Assembly (NCBI RefSeq): GCF_019793435.1
Contig: NZ_JAILYH010000030.1
Coordinates: 1-49,675 of the forward strand
Direction: 5' to 3'
From: Rhizobium redzepovicii
GTDB taxonomy: Bacteria > Pseudomonadota > Alphaproteobacteria > Rhizobiales > Rhizobiaceae
DNA length: 49,675 nt
The position numbers were made by a program, and so were the translations under genes. Positions 15,528 through 23,389 of the stretch are shown in pieces. Numbering within the stretch: the first letter of the stretch is position 1; every line of letters starts with the position of its first letter. The notes below the pieces were generated by a model. The model saw only the letters and a list, made by a program, of their open reading frames with translations. It did no database searches and was not told the origin of the DNA.

Positions 15528-16390
15528 CCATGACCAGTTCCGAAACCACCTCCGGCCGGCTGTCCGGGACCCGGTTTGGCTATCGCTTCAACATCGTCGG
15601 CGCGATCGGCTTCACTGTGATCCTCTCCTGGGCGCTCGTCGCGATCTTCGCGCCGTTGATCATCCCCTATCCCGTCGGCGAAATTGTCGATCTCGACTAT
15701 TTCGGCCCGATGAGCCGGGAACTCTGGCTCGGCTCCGATTATCTCGGCCGCGACATGCTCTCGCGGATTCTGATGGGCGCGCGGTACACGGTCGGCATCT
15801 CGCTGGCGGCGGTAACGATCGCCTGCTTCAGCGGCGTCGTGCTCGGCATGATCGCAGCGGTCGCCGGCGGCTGGCTGGACACGATCCTCAGCCGCTTCCT
15901 CGACGCCCTCAATTCCATCCCGAGCAAGCTGTTCGGTCTGGTCGTGGTCGCCGCCGTCGGCTCCTCGATCCCGGTTCTGGTCCTGACACTGTCGGTGATC
16001 TACATTCCCGGCGCCTACCGCTTCGCCCGGGCGCTGGCCGTCAACATCAATGCGATGGATTTCATCACGGTCGCGCGCATCCGCGGCGAAAGCACCCTCT
16101 ATCTCATTCGCTCGGAAATTCTGCCCAACATCGTCGGGCCGGTGCTCGCCGACCTCGGGATCCGCTTCGTCTTCATCGTTCTGCTCCTTTCCGGGCTTTC
16201 CTTCCTGGGCCTTGGCGTTCAGCCGCCCTATGCCGACTGGGGTGCGCTGGTGCGCGAGAATATCGGCGGGCTGCCGTTCGGCGCGCCGGCAGTGATGTTT
16301 CCCTCACTTGCGATCGCCAGCCTGACGATCAGCGTCAACCTGCTGATAGACAACCTGCCGCAGAAGATTCGCGACCGGAGCGTGTCATGA
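15524..16390 (+). CDS. ABC transporter permease, DppC/OppC type
   Basis: A 288-residue inner-membrane protein, translationally coupled to both neighbours through ATGA overlaps. After a cytoplasmic N-terminus comes a first membrane segment (IGFTVILSWALVAIFAPLII) and then the DppC hallmark RELWLGSDYLGRDMLSRILM. The EAA loop is NAMDFITVARIRGESTLYLI. The final signature GLSFLGLGVQPPYADWGALV is diagnostic of the family. It pairs with the DppB-type protein and the fused ATPase. Nothing is unusual in length or motif content. Confidence 0.92.
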   Translation: MTMTSSETTSGRLSGTRFGYRFNIVGAIGFTVILSWALVAIFAPLIIPYPVGEIVDLDYFGPMSRELWLGSDYLGRDMLSRILMGARYTVGISLAAVTIACFSGVVLGMIAAVAGGWLDTILSRFLDALNSIPSKLFGLVVVAAVGSSIPVLVLTLSVIYIPGAYRFARALAVNINAMDFITVARIRGESTLYLIRSEILPNIVGPVLADLGIRFVFIVLLLSGLSFLGLGVQPPYADWGALVRENIGGLPFGAPAVMFPSLAIASLTISVNLLIDNLPQKIRDRSVS

Positions 16391-18042
16391 GCAATTTCAT
16401 TGAAATCCGCGACCTGAAAATCGAGGCCACCACCGATTCCGGCCGACGTGTCGAAATCATCAAGGGTGTCAGCCTCGACGTTGCCGAAGGCGAGATCATC
16501 GCGCTGATCGGCGAGAGCGGTTCGGGCAAGACGACCATCGCCCTGACCCTGATGGGCCATACCCGTGCGGGCTGCCGCATCACCGGCGGCAGTGTTTCGG
16601 TCGGCGGCAAGGACATGGTCACGCTCAGCGAGAAGCAGCGCGCCAAGGTGCGCGGCACCGAAGTCGCCTATGTCCCGCAATCAGCCGCCGCCGCCTTCAA
16701 CCCGGCCACAACGATCATGGACCAGGTGATCGAAGTCACCCGTATCCATCAGCTGATGTCGCCGGAGGCTGCGCGCGCCCGGGCGGTCGAGCTCTTCCGG
16801 GCGCTGTCGCTGCCGGAGCCCGAAACGATCGGCAGCCGTTACCCGCACCAGGTTTCCGGCGGCCAGCTGCAGCGCCTGGCCGCGGCCATGGCGCTGATCG
16901 GCGACCCCACCCTCGTCATCTTCGACGAGCCGACGACGGCGCTCGACGTGACGACCCAGATCGAAGTGCTGCGCGCTTTCAAATCGGTCATGAAGAAGGG
17001 CGGCATATCAGGCGTCTATGTCTCGCACGACCTCGCCGTCGTCGCGCAGATCGCCGACCGCATCGTCGTGTTGAAAGGCGGGGAGGCCCAGGAAACCGGC
17101 ACCACCAATGAAATCCTCAACAATGCGAAGCATCCCTATACCAAAGAGCTGCTCGCGGCCTTTGAACCGAAATCGCGCGGCGCGGCAGCACTGGCAGCAA
17201 GTGCGACCGCGCCGCTTCTGAAGATCGAAGATCTTGTCGCGGGTTATGGACAGCGCCAGGCCGACGGCCTGCCCCTCGTTCGCGCGGTCGAGCACGTCAG
17301 CCTGAAGGTGGAGAAAGGGCGAAATCTCGGCATCATCGGCGAATCCGGGTGCGGCAAGTCAACACTCGCCCGCACCATCGCCGGCATCCTGCCGGCGGCA
17401 ATCGGCAAGATCGTCTTCGACGGCACGGAGCTGCGCCGCAGCGCTCGCGAGCGTTCGCGCGACCAGTTGCGCGAGATGCAGATCGTCTTTCAATATGCCG
17501 ATACCGCTCTCAACCCAGCAAAATCGGTCGAGGACATTCTCGCCAGGCCCCTGGTTTTCTACCATCGTATGGATCGGCAGGCGCGAAATGCCCGGATTGA
17601 TCAACTTCTAGACATGGTGCGCCTGCCCCGCAGCCTGCGCCATCGCCGGCCGGGAGAACTCTCGGGCGGGCAGAAGCAGCGCGTCAATTTCGCCCGGGCG
17701 CTCGCCGCCGATCCGAAGCTGATCCTCTGCGACGAGATTACCTCGGCGCTCGACACGGTGGTTGCCGCCGCGGTCATCGACCTGCTCAAGGAATTGCAGC
17801 GGGAACTCGGTCTCTCCTACATCTTCATCAGCCATGACCTCTCTGTGGTAGAGGCGATCTGCGACGAGATCGTGGTGATGTATGGCGGCCGGAAGGTCGA
17901 GGAAATCACGCCCTCGACGGTGAAGGCGCCGACGCATCCCTATTCGCAGCTGCTCTTCTCCTCAGTACCGACGCTTGATCCGGCCTGGCTCGACGGTCTC
18001 CAGCAGGATCCTGAACTGGTGCGGGCGTATTGTCGGCAATGA
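16387..18042 (+). CDS. Fused double ATP-binding protein (DppD-DppF type)
   Basis: A 551-residue protein with two complete ABC cassettes in tandem, replacing the separate DppD and DppF ATPases. Cassette 1 has Walker A GESGSGKTT (near residue 43), signature VSGGQLQRLAAA, Walker B LVIFDEPTTALD and switch histidine VSHDLAVV. Cassette 2 has Walker A GESGCGKST (near residue 319), signature LSGGQKQRVNFA, Walker B LILCDEITSALD and ISHDLSVV. Both sites look competent, though cassette 2 has EIT where EPT is usual. The C-terminal HPYSQLLFSSVP segment belongs to the peptide-transporter tail. It overlaps the DppC gene by four bases and completes the importer. The fused arrangement is common in rhizobial importers of this class. 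Confidence 0.92.
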   Translation: MSNFIEIRDLKIEATTDSGRRVEIIKGVSLDVAEGEIIALIGESGSGKTTIALTLMGHTRAGCRITGGSVSVGGKDMVTLSEKQRAKVRGTEVAYVPQSAAAAFNPATTIMDQVIEVTRIHQLMSPEAARARAVELFRALSLPEPETIGSRYPHQVSGGQLQRLAAAMALIGDPTLVIFDEPTTALDVTTQIEVLRAFKSVMKKGGISGVYVSHDLAVVAQIADRIVVLKGGEAQETGTTNEILNNAKHPYTKELLAAFEPKSRGAAALAASATAPLLKIEDLVAGYGQRQADGLPLVRAVEHVSLKVEKGRNLGIIGESGCGKSTLARTIAGILPAAIGKIVFDGTELRRSARERSRDQLREMQIVFQYADTALNPAKSVEDILARPLVFYHRMDRQARNARIDQLLDMVRLPRSLRHRRPGELSGGQKQRVNFARALAADPKLILCDEITSALDTVVAAAVIDLLKELQRELGLSYIFISHDLSVVEAICDEIVVMYGGRKVEEITPSTVKAPTHPYSQLLFSSVPTLDPAWLDGLQQDPELVRAYCRQ

Positions 18043-18100
18043 GGGTCGCCGTCGCGATCGTTTGTCCGGCAACGTTCCACCGGAAATCAGGTAAAAACAA

Positions 18101-18150
18101 AATGTTAGAGAGGTTCTGCGCTTCGGCGAAAGGCTGAACCGCTCTAGAGT
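18101..18150. repeat. Short intergenic palindrome of rhizobial repeat type
   Basis: AGAGAGGTTC (18107-18116) and GAACCGCTCT (18136-18145) pair with one mismatch around a GC-rich loop. The preceding AAAATGTTAGAG also occurs in the repeat at 8461-8563. It lies in the 127-bp gap between the ATPase gene and the first oxidase gene and may end or separate transcripts. Confidence 0.5.
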
Positions 18151-18169
18151 ATGAAACGGAGACGACACC

Positions 18170-19495
18170 ATGCCTGCACCGCTCGATCGCGTCGATACCA
18201 CAGCGGAGCTGCCCGTTGCCGCCGATGCTGTGGTGATCGGCGGCGGTATCGTCGGCATTTTCGCGGCCTATTATCTTGCCCGGCGCGGATTGAAGGTTGC
18301 GCTCGTCGAGAAAGGCCTTGTCGGGGCGGAGCAATCGAGCCGCAACTGGGGCTGGTGCCGGCAGCAGAACCGCGACGCCCGGGAACTGCCGATGTCGACG
18401 AAGAGCCTCGATCTGTGGGAGCGCTTCGCTGCCGAGACTGGGGAGGATACCGGGTTTCGCCGCTGCGGCCTCTTCTATCTCAGCAATAGCGACGAGGAAC
18501 TGGCCGGCTGGGCACGCTGGCGCGACTTCGCGCGTTCGGTCGGCGTCACGACGCATATGCTGAGCGGTGCAGAGGCAACCGAACGCGGGCGCGCCACCGG
18601 CGCGTCGTGGAAGGGCGGGGTGTTTTCGCCGACCGACGGCACCGCCGATCCGGCACGCGCCGCGCCCGCCGTCGCGCGGGCGATCCTGAAGCTCGGCGGC
18701 ACGGTGCATCAATCCTGTGCGGCCCGCGGCATCGACATCGAAGGCGGCAGGATCGCCGGCGTCGTCACCGAGCACGGCACGATCCGGACAAAAATCGCGA
18801 TCCTGGCCGGCGGCGCCTGGGCCTCTACCTTCTGCCGCCAGCTCGGCATTCGATTTCCGCAGGCATCGATCCGTTCGTCGATCCTTTCCGTTTCGCCTGG
18901 GGCAAGCGGGCTGCCGGACGCACTCCACACGTCCGCGGTCTCCGTTACGCGGCGCAGCGATGGCGGCTACACGCTGGCGATCAGCGGCCGCGGCCGCGTC
19001 GATCCGACCGCGCAGCAGTTCCGCTTCGCCCGAGAGTTTCTGCCGATGTTCGCCCGGCGATGGCGCAGTCTCGCGCCCGGCGGCTTGGAGGGGTTTCGTT
19101 CCGGCCACGAGTCTCTTGCACGCTGGCGGCTCGACAGGCCGACGCCGATGGAGCGCATGCGCATCCTCGACCCCGCGATCAATCAGGCGACCATCCGCCT
19201 GACGCATGCGCGCGCGCTCGAGCTTCTACCCGCCTTGAAGAAAACCGGCATCAGCGCGGCCTGGGCGGGCTATATCGACAGCACACCCGACGGCGTGCCG
19301 GGGATCGGCGAGATCGCCTCCCTTCCCGGCTTCATCCTTGCTGCGGGCTTCAGCGGCCACGGCTTCGGCATCGGGCCGGGCGCCGGTCATCTGATTGCCG
19401 ATATCGCCACAGGCGATGAGCCGATCGTCGATCCCCGGCCCTATCATCCGGACCGTTTCGGGACATCCGCCTGGGGCAAAGTGGCCGACTTTTGA
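18170..19495 (+). CDS. FAD-dependent oxidoreductase, D-amino-acid oxidase/DadA fold (copy 1)
   Basis: A 441-residue protein. The FAD-binding Rossmann motif is VVIGGGIVGIFAAYYLARRG (residues about 21-40), followed by the acidic residue in ALVEKG. Next comes EQSSRNWGWCRQQNRDAREL, a motif I associate with a large alphaproteobacterial subgroup near dipeptide-type importers. The C-terminal FAD-contact region is AAGFSGHGFGIGPGAGHLIA near residue 400. Such enzymes oxidise amines or D-amino acids to imines; the natural substrate is unknown. It lies directly after the importer and four bases before the upstream in-frame codons of the aldehyde dehydrogenase, so import, oxidation and aldehyde oxidation look coupled. 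An equally long paralogue sits at 21096-22421. Confidence 0.85.
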   Translation: MPAPLDRVDTTAELPVAADAVVIGGGIVGIFAAYYLARRGLKVALVEKGLVGAEQSSRNWGWCRQQNRDARELPMSTKSLDLWERFAAETGEDTGFRRCGLFYLSNSDEELAGWARWRDFARSVGVTTHMLSGAEATERGRATGASWKGGVFSPTDGTADPARAAPAVARAILKLGGTVHQSCAARGIDIEGGRIAGVVTEHGTIRTKIAILAGGAWASTFCRQLGIRFPQASIRSSILSVSPGASGLPDALHTSAVSVTRRSDGGYTLAISGRGRVDPTAQQFRFAREFLPMFARRWRSLAPGGLEGFRSGHESLARWRLDRPTPMERMRILDPAINQATIRLTHARALELLPALKKTGISAAWAGYIDSTPDGVPGIGEIASLPGFILAAGFSGHGFGIGPGAGHLIADIATGDEPIVDPRPYHPDRFGTSAWGKVADF

Positions 19496-19521
19496 TTTCG
19501 GCTCGGCCGGAGGGACATTGC

Positions 19522-20946
19522 ATGAAAAACGCCCACAAATTCTATATCGGCGGTGAGTGGGTCGATCCCGAAAGGCTGAGAGAGCTTCACGTGATCGATC
19601 CGTCGACCGAACAATCCATCGGAACGATAGCGATCGGCAGCATGGCCGATGCAGAGCGGGCGATCGAAGCCGCCCGCGCGGCCTTTCCGATCTTCTCACA
19701 GTCGACGAAGGCGGAGCGGCGGGCGCTCCTTGAGCGAGTTCTGATGATCCTGAAGCGCCGTCAGCACGAGATCGGCGACATCATCTCCCGCGAAATGGGT
19801 GCCCCGCTGGCCATGGCACGGGCGGACCAAGCGGGGCTGGGTGCGGCGCATTTCGAAGAGACAATCCGGGCTTTCGATGAGTTCGACTTCGAATATCTGC
19901 AGGGCTCGACCCGGATCGTTCACGAACCGGTCGGCGTCGTGAGCATGATCACGCCATGGAACTGGCCGATCAATCAGATTGCCTGCAAGGTGGCTCCCGC
20001 GCTGGCGACAGGCTGTACGATGGTGCTCAAACCGTCTGAGATCGCGCCCTTCAACGCTCTCGTCTTTGCCGAAGTCATGCATGAGGCGGGTGTCCCGAAA
20101 GGCGTGTTCAACCTGGTTCAGGGTGACGGACCGACTGCCGGCGCGGCGCTCGCCGGCCATTCCGATGTCGATATGGTCTCGTTTACCGGATCGACGCGGG
20201 CGGGGATCGCCGTCGCGCAGGCAGCGGCGCCGACCGTCAAGCGGGTGCATCAGGAACTCGGCGGAAAGTCGCCGAACATCCTATTGCGAAGCGCCGATCT
20301 TGGTTCGGCGGTCGCAGCCGGCCTGCGCCGGTGCTTCGCCAATTCCGGACAGTCATGCAATGCGCCGACCCGGATGCTGGTGCCGGCCGAACGCATGGAT
20401 GAAGCGAGTGCCATCGCAGCAAGGGCGGCAGCATCGCTGACGGTCGGACCGCCTCATGACCCGGGCACTGATCTTGGTCCGGTGGCGAGCGCTGCCCAAT
20501 TCGCCAAGATCCAGGCGCTGATCGAGAAAGGCATTGCCGAGGGCGCCGAATTGGTGGCCGGCGGTCCCGGGCGCCCATCCAATCTGAACGCGGGCTATTA
20601 CGTGCGTCCGACGGTATTTGCGTGCGTGAAGAATTCGATGACCATCGCACGGGAGGAGATTTTTGGCCCCGTACTGTCGATCATCGGCTACGACACCGAG
20701 GACGATGCTGTCGCGATCGCCAACGACACACCCTACGGTCTCGCCGCCTATATCCAAGGCGACCCGCAGGAGGCGCGGACGCTCGCCCGTCGGCTTCGCA
20801 CCGGCATCGTGCGCCTCAATCAATCCGCATGGGATAGCGCAGCTCCGTTCGGCGGCTATAAGCAGTCCGGCAACGGCCGCGAATACGGGAAGTTCGGATT
20901 GCAGGAATTCACCGAGATCAAGGGTATTGTCGGGCACGCAGATTAG
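19522..20946 (+). CDS. NAD(P)-dependent aldehyde dehydrogenase
   Basis: A 474-residue protein from the ATG at 19522, chosen because CGGAGGGAC lies six to ten bases before it; a TTG at 19492 would overlap the oxidase gene. The cofactor-binding region is ITPWNWPINQIACKVAPALA (near residue 140), and the cofactor lysine lies in MVLKPSEIAP. The general-base glutamate is in HQELGGKSPN near residue 247, and the catalytic cysteine in FANSGQSCNAPTRM near residue 281. The FGGYKQSGNGREYG tail is complete. It belongs to the broad class I/II aldehyde dehydrogenases. Between two amine-oxidase-like genes it would oxidise the aldehyde left after deamination. The exact aldehyde is not readable from sequence. 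Confidence 0.9.
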   Translation: MKNAHKFYIGGEWVDPERLRELHVIDPSTEQSIGTIAIGSMADAERAIEAARAAFPIFSQSTKAERRALLERVLMILKRRQHEIGDIISREMGAPLAMARADQAGLGAAHFEETIRAFDEFDFEYLQGSTRIVHEPVGVVSMITPWNWPINQIACKVAPALATGCTMVLKPSEIAPFNALVFAEVMHEAGVPKGVFNLVQGDGPTAGAALAGHSDVDMVSFTGSTRAGIAVAQAAAPTVKRVHQELGGKSPNILLRSADLGSAVAAGLRRCFANSGQSCNAPTRMLVPAERMDEASAIAARAAASLTVGPPHDPGTDLGPVASAAQFAKIQALIEKGIAEGAELVAGGPGRPSNLNAGYYVRPTVFACVKNSMTIAREEIFGPVLSIIGYDTEDDAVAIANDTPYGLAAYIQGDPQEARTLARRLRTGIVRLNQSAWDSAAPFGGYKQSGNGREYGKFGLQEFTEIKGIVGHAD

Positions 20947-21095
20947 GCATGCTCTGACGCGCCTGCCGGCTCAAAGCCGCCGTCACTTTCCGACCGACGA
21001 TATTCGATGCAAAATACGGCGAATCCGCTGCAACCAGTGCATTCTGCCGCACCCTTTTCTTGATACTGCCGGCTATCATTCACCTTGAGGCCGCC

Positions 21096-22421
21096 ATGTC
21101 CCCTTTAATCCACCACATCAGCAGCGATGAAACTCTACCCACGTCATCAGATGTCGTCATCATCGGGGGCGGGATTGTTGGCGCCAGCGCGGCCTATTTC
21201 TTGGCACGGCGCGGTCTATCGGTAGCGCTTGTCGAAAAGGGATATGTCGGCTGCGAACAGTCGAGCCGGAACTGGGGCTGGTGCCGTCGGCAGAACCGGG
21301 ATGAACGTGAATTGCCGCTTGCCAATCTGGCGTTGCGCCTATGGGAAGAGCTGACCGTAGAGATCGGGCATGACCTTGGCTTTCGCCGTTGCGGGCTCCT
21401 CTATGCAACCGCTGATCCAAAGCAGCTCGGTGAATGGGAACGTTGGCGCGAGGTTGCCCGAAGGTTTGACGTCAATACCCGAATGCTGACCGCCAGCGAG
21501 GCCGCCGCCGCTGTTCCAGCGGCCGACGGCCGCAAATGGCTGGGCGGTGTCCACGCGGTGGACGACGGCAAGGCTGAGCCCTGGCTCGCCGCTCCTCGGA
21601 TAGCCGAGGGCGCGCGCAAACATGGCGCGACCATTCATCAGAACTGCGCGGCGCGCGGCCTGGATATCACCAATCGCCAAGTAAGCGGCGTCGTCACCGA
21701 GAAAGGCCTTATCCGCACCAATAGGGTGCTATGTGCCGCCGGCGCCTGGGCTTCTGCTTTTCTGCGCGTGCATGCGGTTTGCCTGCCGCAGGCCAGTGTC
21801 CGTCAGACCGCCTTGCGGACCGGTCCTGCACCCGATTTTGGAGGCGCAATCTATACTTCTGATTGCGCCCTGACGCGCCGGATCGATGGCAGCTACACCA
21901 TAGCCGTCAGCGGCAGAGCGACGCTCGAGCTCACGCCGCAGAGCATCCGCTATGCTCGCCCGTTTCTGCCGATGTTCCTGAAACGACGGAAGGCCGTCGA
22001 GATCGGCATAGGCCGCTCGTTTTTCGAGGGTCCGGAAACACTCGGTCGCTGGCGTCTCGATAGGCCGACCCCCTTCGAACGCATTCGCGTACTCGATCCT
22101 GCTCCGGACATTCGGATGACGGCTGCCATAATGGCGCGGATAAGAGCCCTGCTCCCCGCCGTTGCCGAGGCCGGCGTCACGTCTGCTTGGGGTGGATATG
22201 TCGACTCCACCCCGGACGCCATACCCGCGATTTCACCGGTGGACAGCATCGGCGGAGTGTTTGTCGCCGCAGGTTGTTCCGGACACGGCTTCGGCGCCGG
22301 CCCTGGCATTGGCCATCTGGCGGCGGATCTGGTCGGGGGCGACACGGCAATCGTCGATCCGACACCATTCCGCCTCTCGCGTTTCAGGGACAGATCGAAA
22401 ATTGAGGTTGGCGCCATCTGA
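21096..22421 (+). CDS. FAD-dependent oxidoreductase, D-amino-acid oxidase/DadA fold (copy 2)
   Basis: A 441-residue protein when started at the ATG at 21096 (GAGG seven bases before it), the same length as the copy at 18170. The two proteins align without large gaps and share about half their residues by eye: VIIGGGIVGASAAYFLARRG, EQSSRNWGWCRRQNRDEREL, LGRWRLDRPTPFERIRVLDP and CSGHGFGAGPGIGHLA all have direct counterparts. FAD binding is therefore expected. The divergence implies an old duplication with possible differences in substrate or stereochemistry. It lies 149 bp after the aldehyde dehydrogenase and 177 bp before the racemase-like gene. Confidence 0.85.
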   Translation: MSPLIHHISSDETLPTSSDVVIIGGGIVGASAAYFLARRGLSVALVEKGYVGCEQSSRNWGWCRRQNRDERELPLANLALRLWEELTVEIGHDLGFRRCGLLYATADPKQLGEWERWREVARRFDVNTRMLTASEAAAAVPAADGRKWLGGVHAVDDGKAEPWLAAPRIAEGARKHGATIHQNCAARGLDITNRQVSGVVTEKGLIRTNRVLCAAGAWASAFLRVHAVCLPQASVRQTALRTGPAPDFGGAIYTSDCALTRRIDGSYTIAVSGRATLELTPQSIRYARPFLPMFLKRRKAVEIGIGRSFFEGPETLGRWRLDRPTPFERIRVLDPAPDIRMTAAIMARIRALLPAVAEAGVTSAWGGYVDSTPDAIPAISPVDSIGGVFVAAGCSGHGFGAGPGIGHLAADLVGGDTAIVDPTPFRLSRFRDRSKIEVGAI

Positions 22422-22598
22422 CGCAATTCATTCGCGTGGAAGCACAGGCACAGAGCGATTGCGAGCTGGCGCATTTCTATGGGGTCAAAGCGCGATCTTG
22501 CCCGATCCGTAACAGAGAAGGATTCGCACACCGAGTTAACGTGATGAACTGCTGCACATTTCCCCCAATCAGTTTCCAACACCCGGATGGGAAATCAT

Positions 22599-23297
22599 AT
22601 GTCAATTCAAACTGCCAGTGCCTCTGTCAGAAAGCTGGCTTTCATCCACACGGTGTCCGATCTTGTTTCGGAGTTTCGGGCCCTTGCTAAAGAACATTTG
22701 CCCGACTGGAAGCCGTTCGCGATCCTCGACGAGAGCCTGTTGAGAAATACCATCGAGCGCGGGTCTTTATGCCATCTGACGAAACGAAGGCTGGCTACCT
22801 ACGCATGGTCAGCAGTCGACGCCGGGGCAGATGCGATCGTCGTCACATGCTCAACGCTTGGGCCGGCGGTCGATGCCATTGCGCCGCTTTGTCCTGTGCC
22901 GCTGTTCCGTATTGACGAAGGCATGGCCAAAGCCGCTGTCGCGCATGGAAACCGCATAGGCGTCCTAGCGACATTATCTACAACGCTGGTGCCGACAGCA
23001 GATCTGCTGAGGCGCCAGGCATGCGAGGCGGGCAAAAATGTCGTGATCGACGATGTGCTTGTTCACGGGGCGTTTCAATTCCTCGCCGATGGGAACGTCG
23101 AAGCGCATGACGCGCAAATCCGCCGAGCGCTGGAAGAGCTGTCGCAGAAGGTCGACGTGATCGTTTTTGCGCAGGCCTCGATGGCTCGTGCAGTGCAGGG
23201 CATGCACCACGGTCTTCCAGTTCTGACAAGCCCGGTACTTGGGATCGAAAACGTGAAACGGCGTTTGGCGGCGCCAAAGGACCAGGGCGGAACCTAA
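22599..23297 (+). CDS. Asp/Glu/hydantoin racemase-superfamily protein
   Basis: A 232-residue protein from the ATG at 22599, which has GGATGGGA about seven bases upstream; an ATG at 22587 would add four residues. The first catalytic cysteine of the superfamily is Cys84 in DAIVVTCSTLGPAVDAI. The second active-site loop is DVIVFAQASMARAV (residues 186-199), where two-cysteine racemases have Gly-Cys-Ala-Gly-Met; the cysteine position reads Gln192 here. A one-cysteine member may not be a symmetrical racemase and could be an isomerase, a decarboxylase or a ligand-binding relative. It is the last gene of the importer/oxidase series and convergent with the chemoreceptor gene. Confidence 0.75.
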   Translation: MSIQTASASVRKLAFIHTVSDLVSEFRALAKEHLPDWKPFAILDESLLRNTIERGSLCHLTKRRLATYAWSAVDAGADAIVVTCSTLGPAVDAIAPLCPVPLFRIDEGMAKAAVAHGNRIGVLATLSTTLVPTADLLRRQACEAGKNVVIDDVLVHGAFQFLADGNVEAHDAQIRRALEELSQKVDVIVFAQASMARAVQGMHHGLPVLTSPVLGIENVKRRLAAPKDQGGT

Positions 23298-23389
23298 CGG
23301 AGTCGGGGTGCGGTAGAGCGGAAAATGACACCTCGACGGTCAGCGTCGACGACGCTTGATCACCATGCGGAAGGACTCCGGGAATCTCT

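Noticed and set aside
17906..19207. 433-codon minus-strand frame across the ATPase end and the first oxidase
   Set aside because: It spans two well-supported plus-strand genes and shows no domain or ribosome-binding site.
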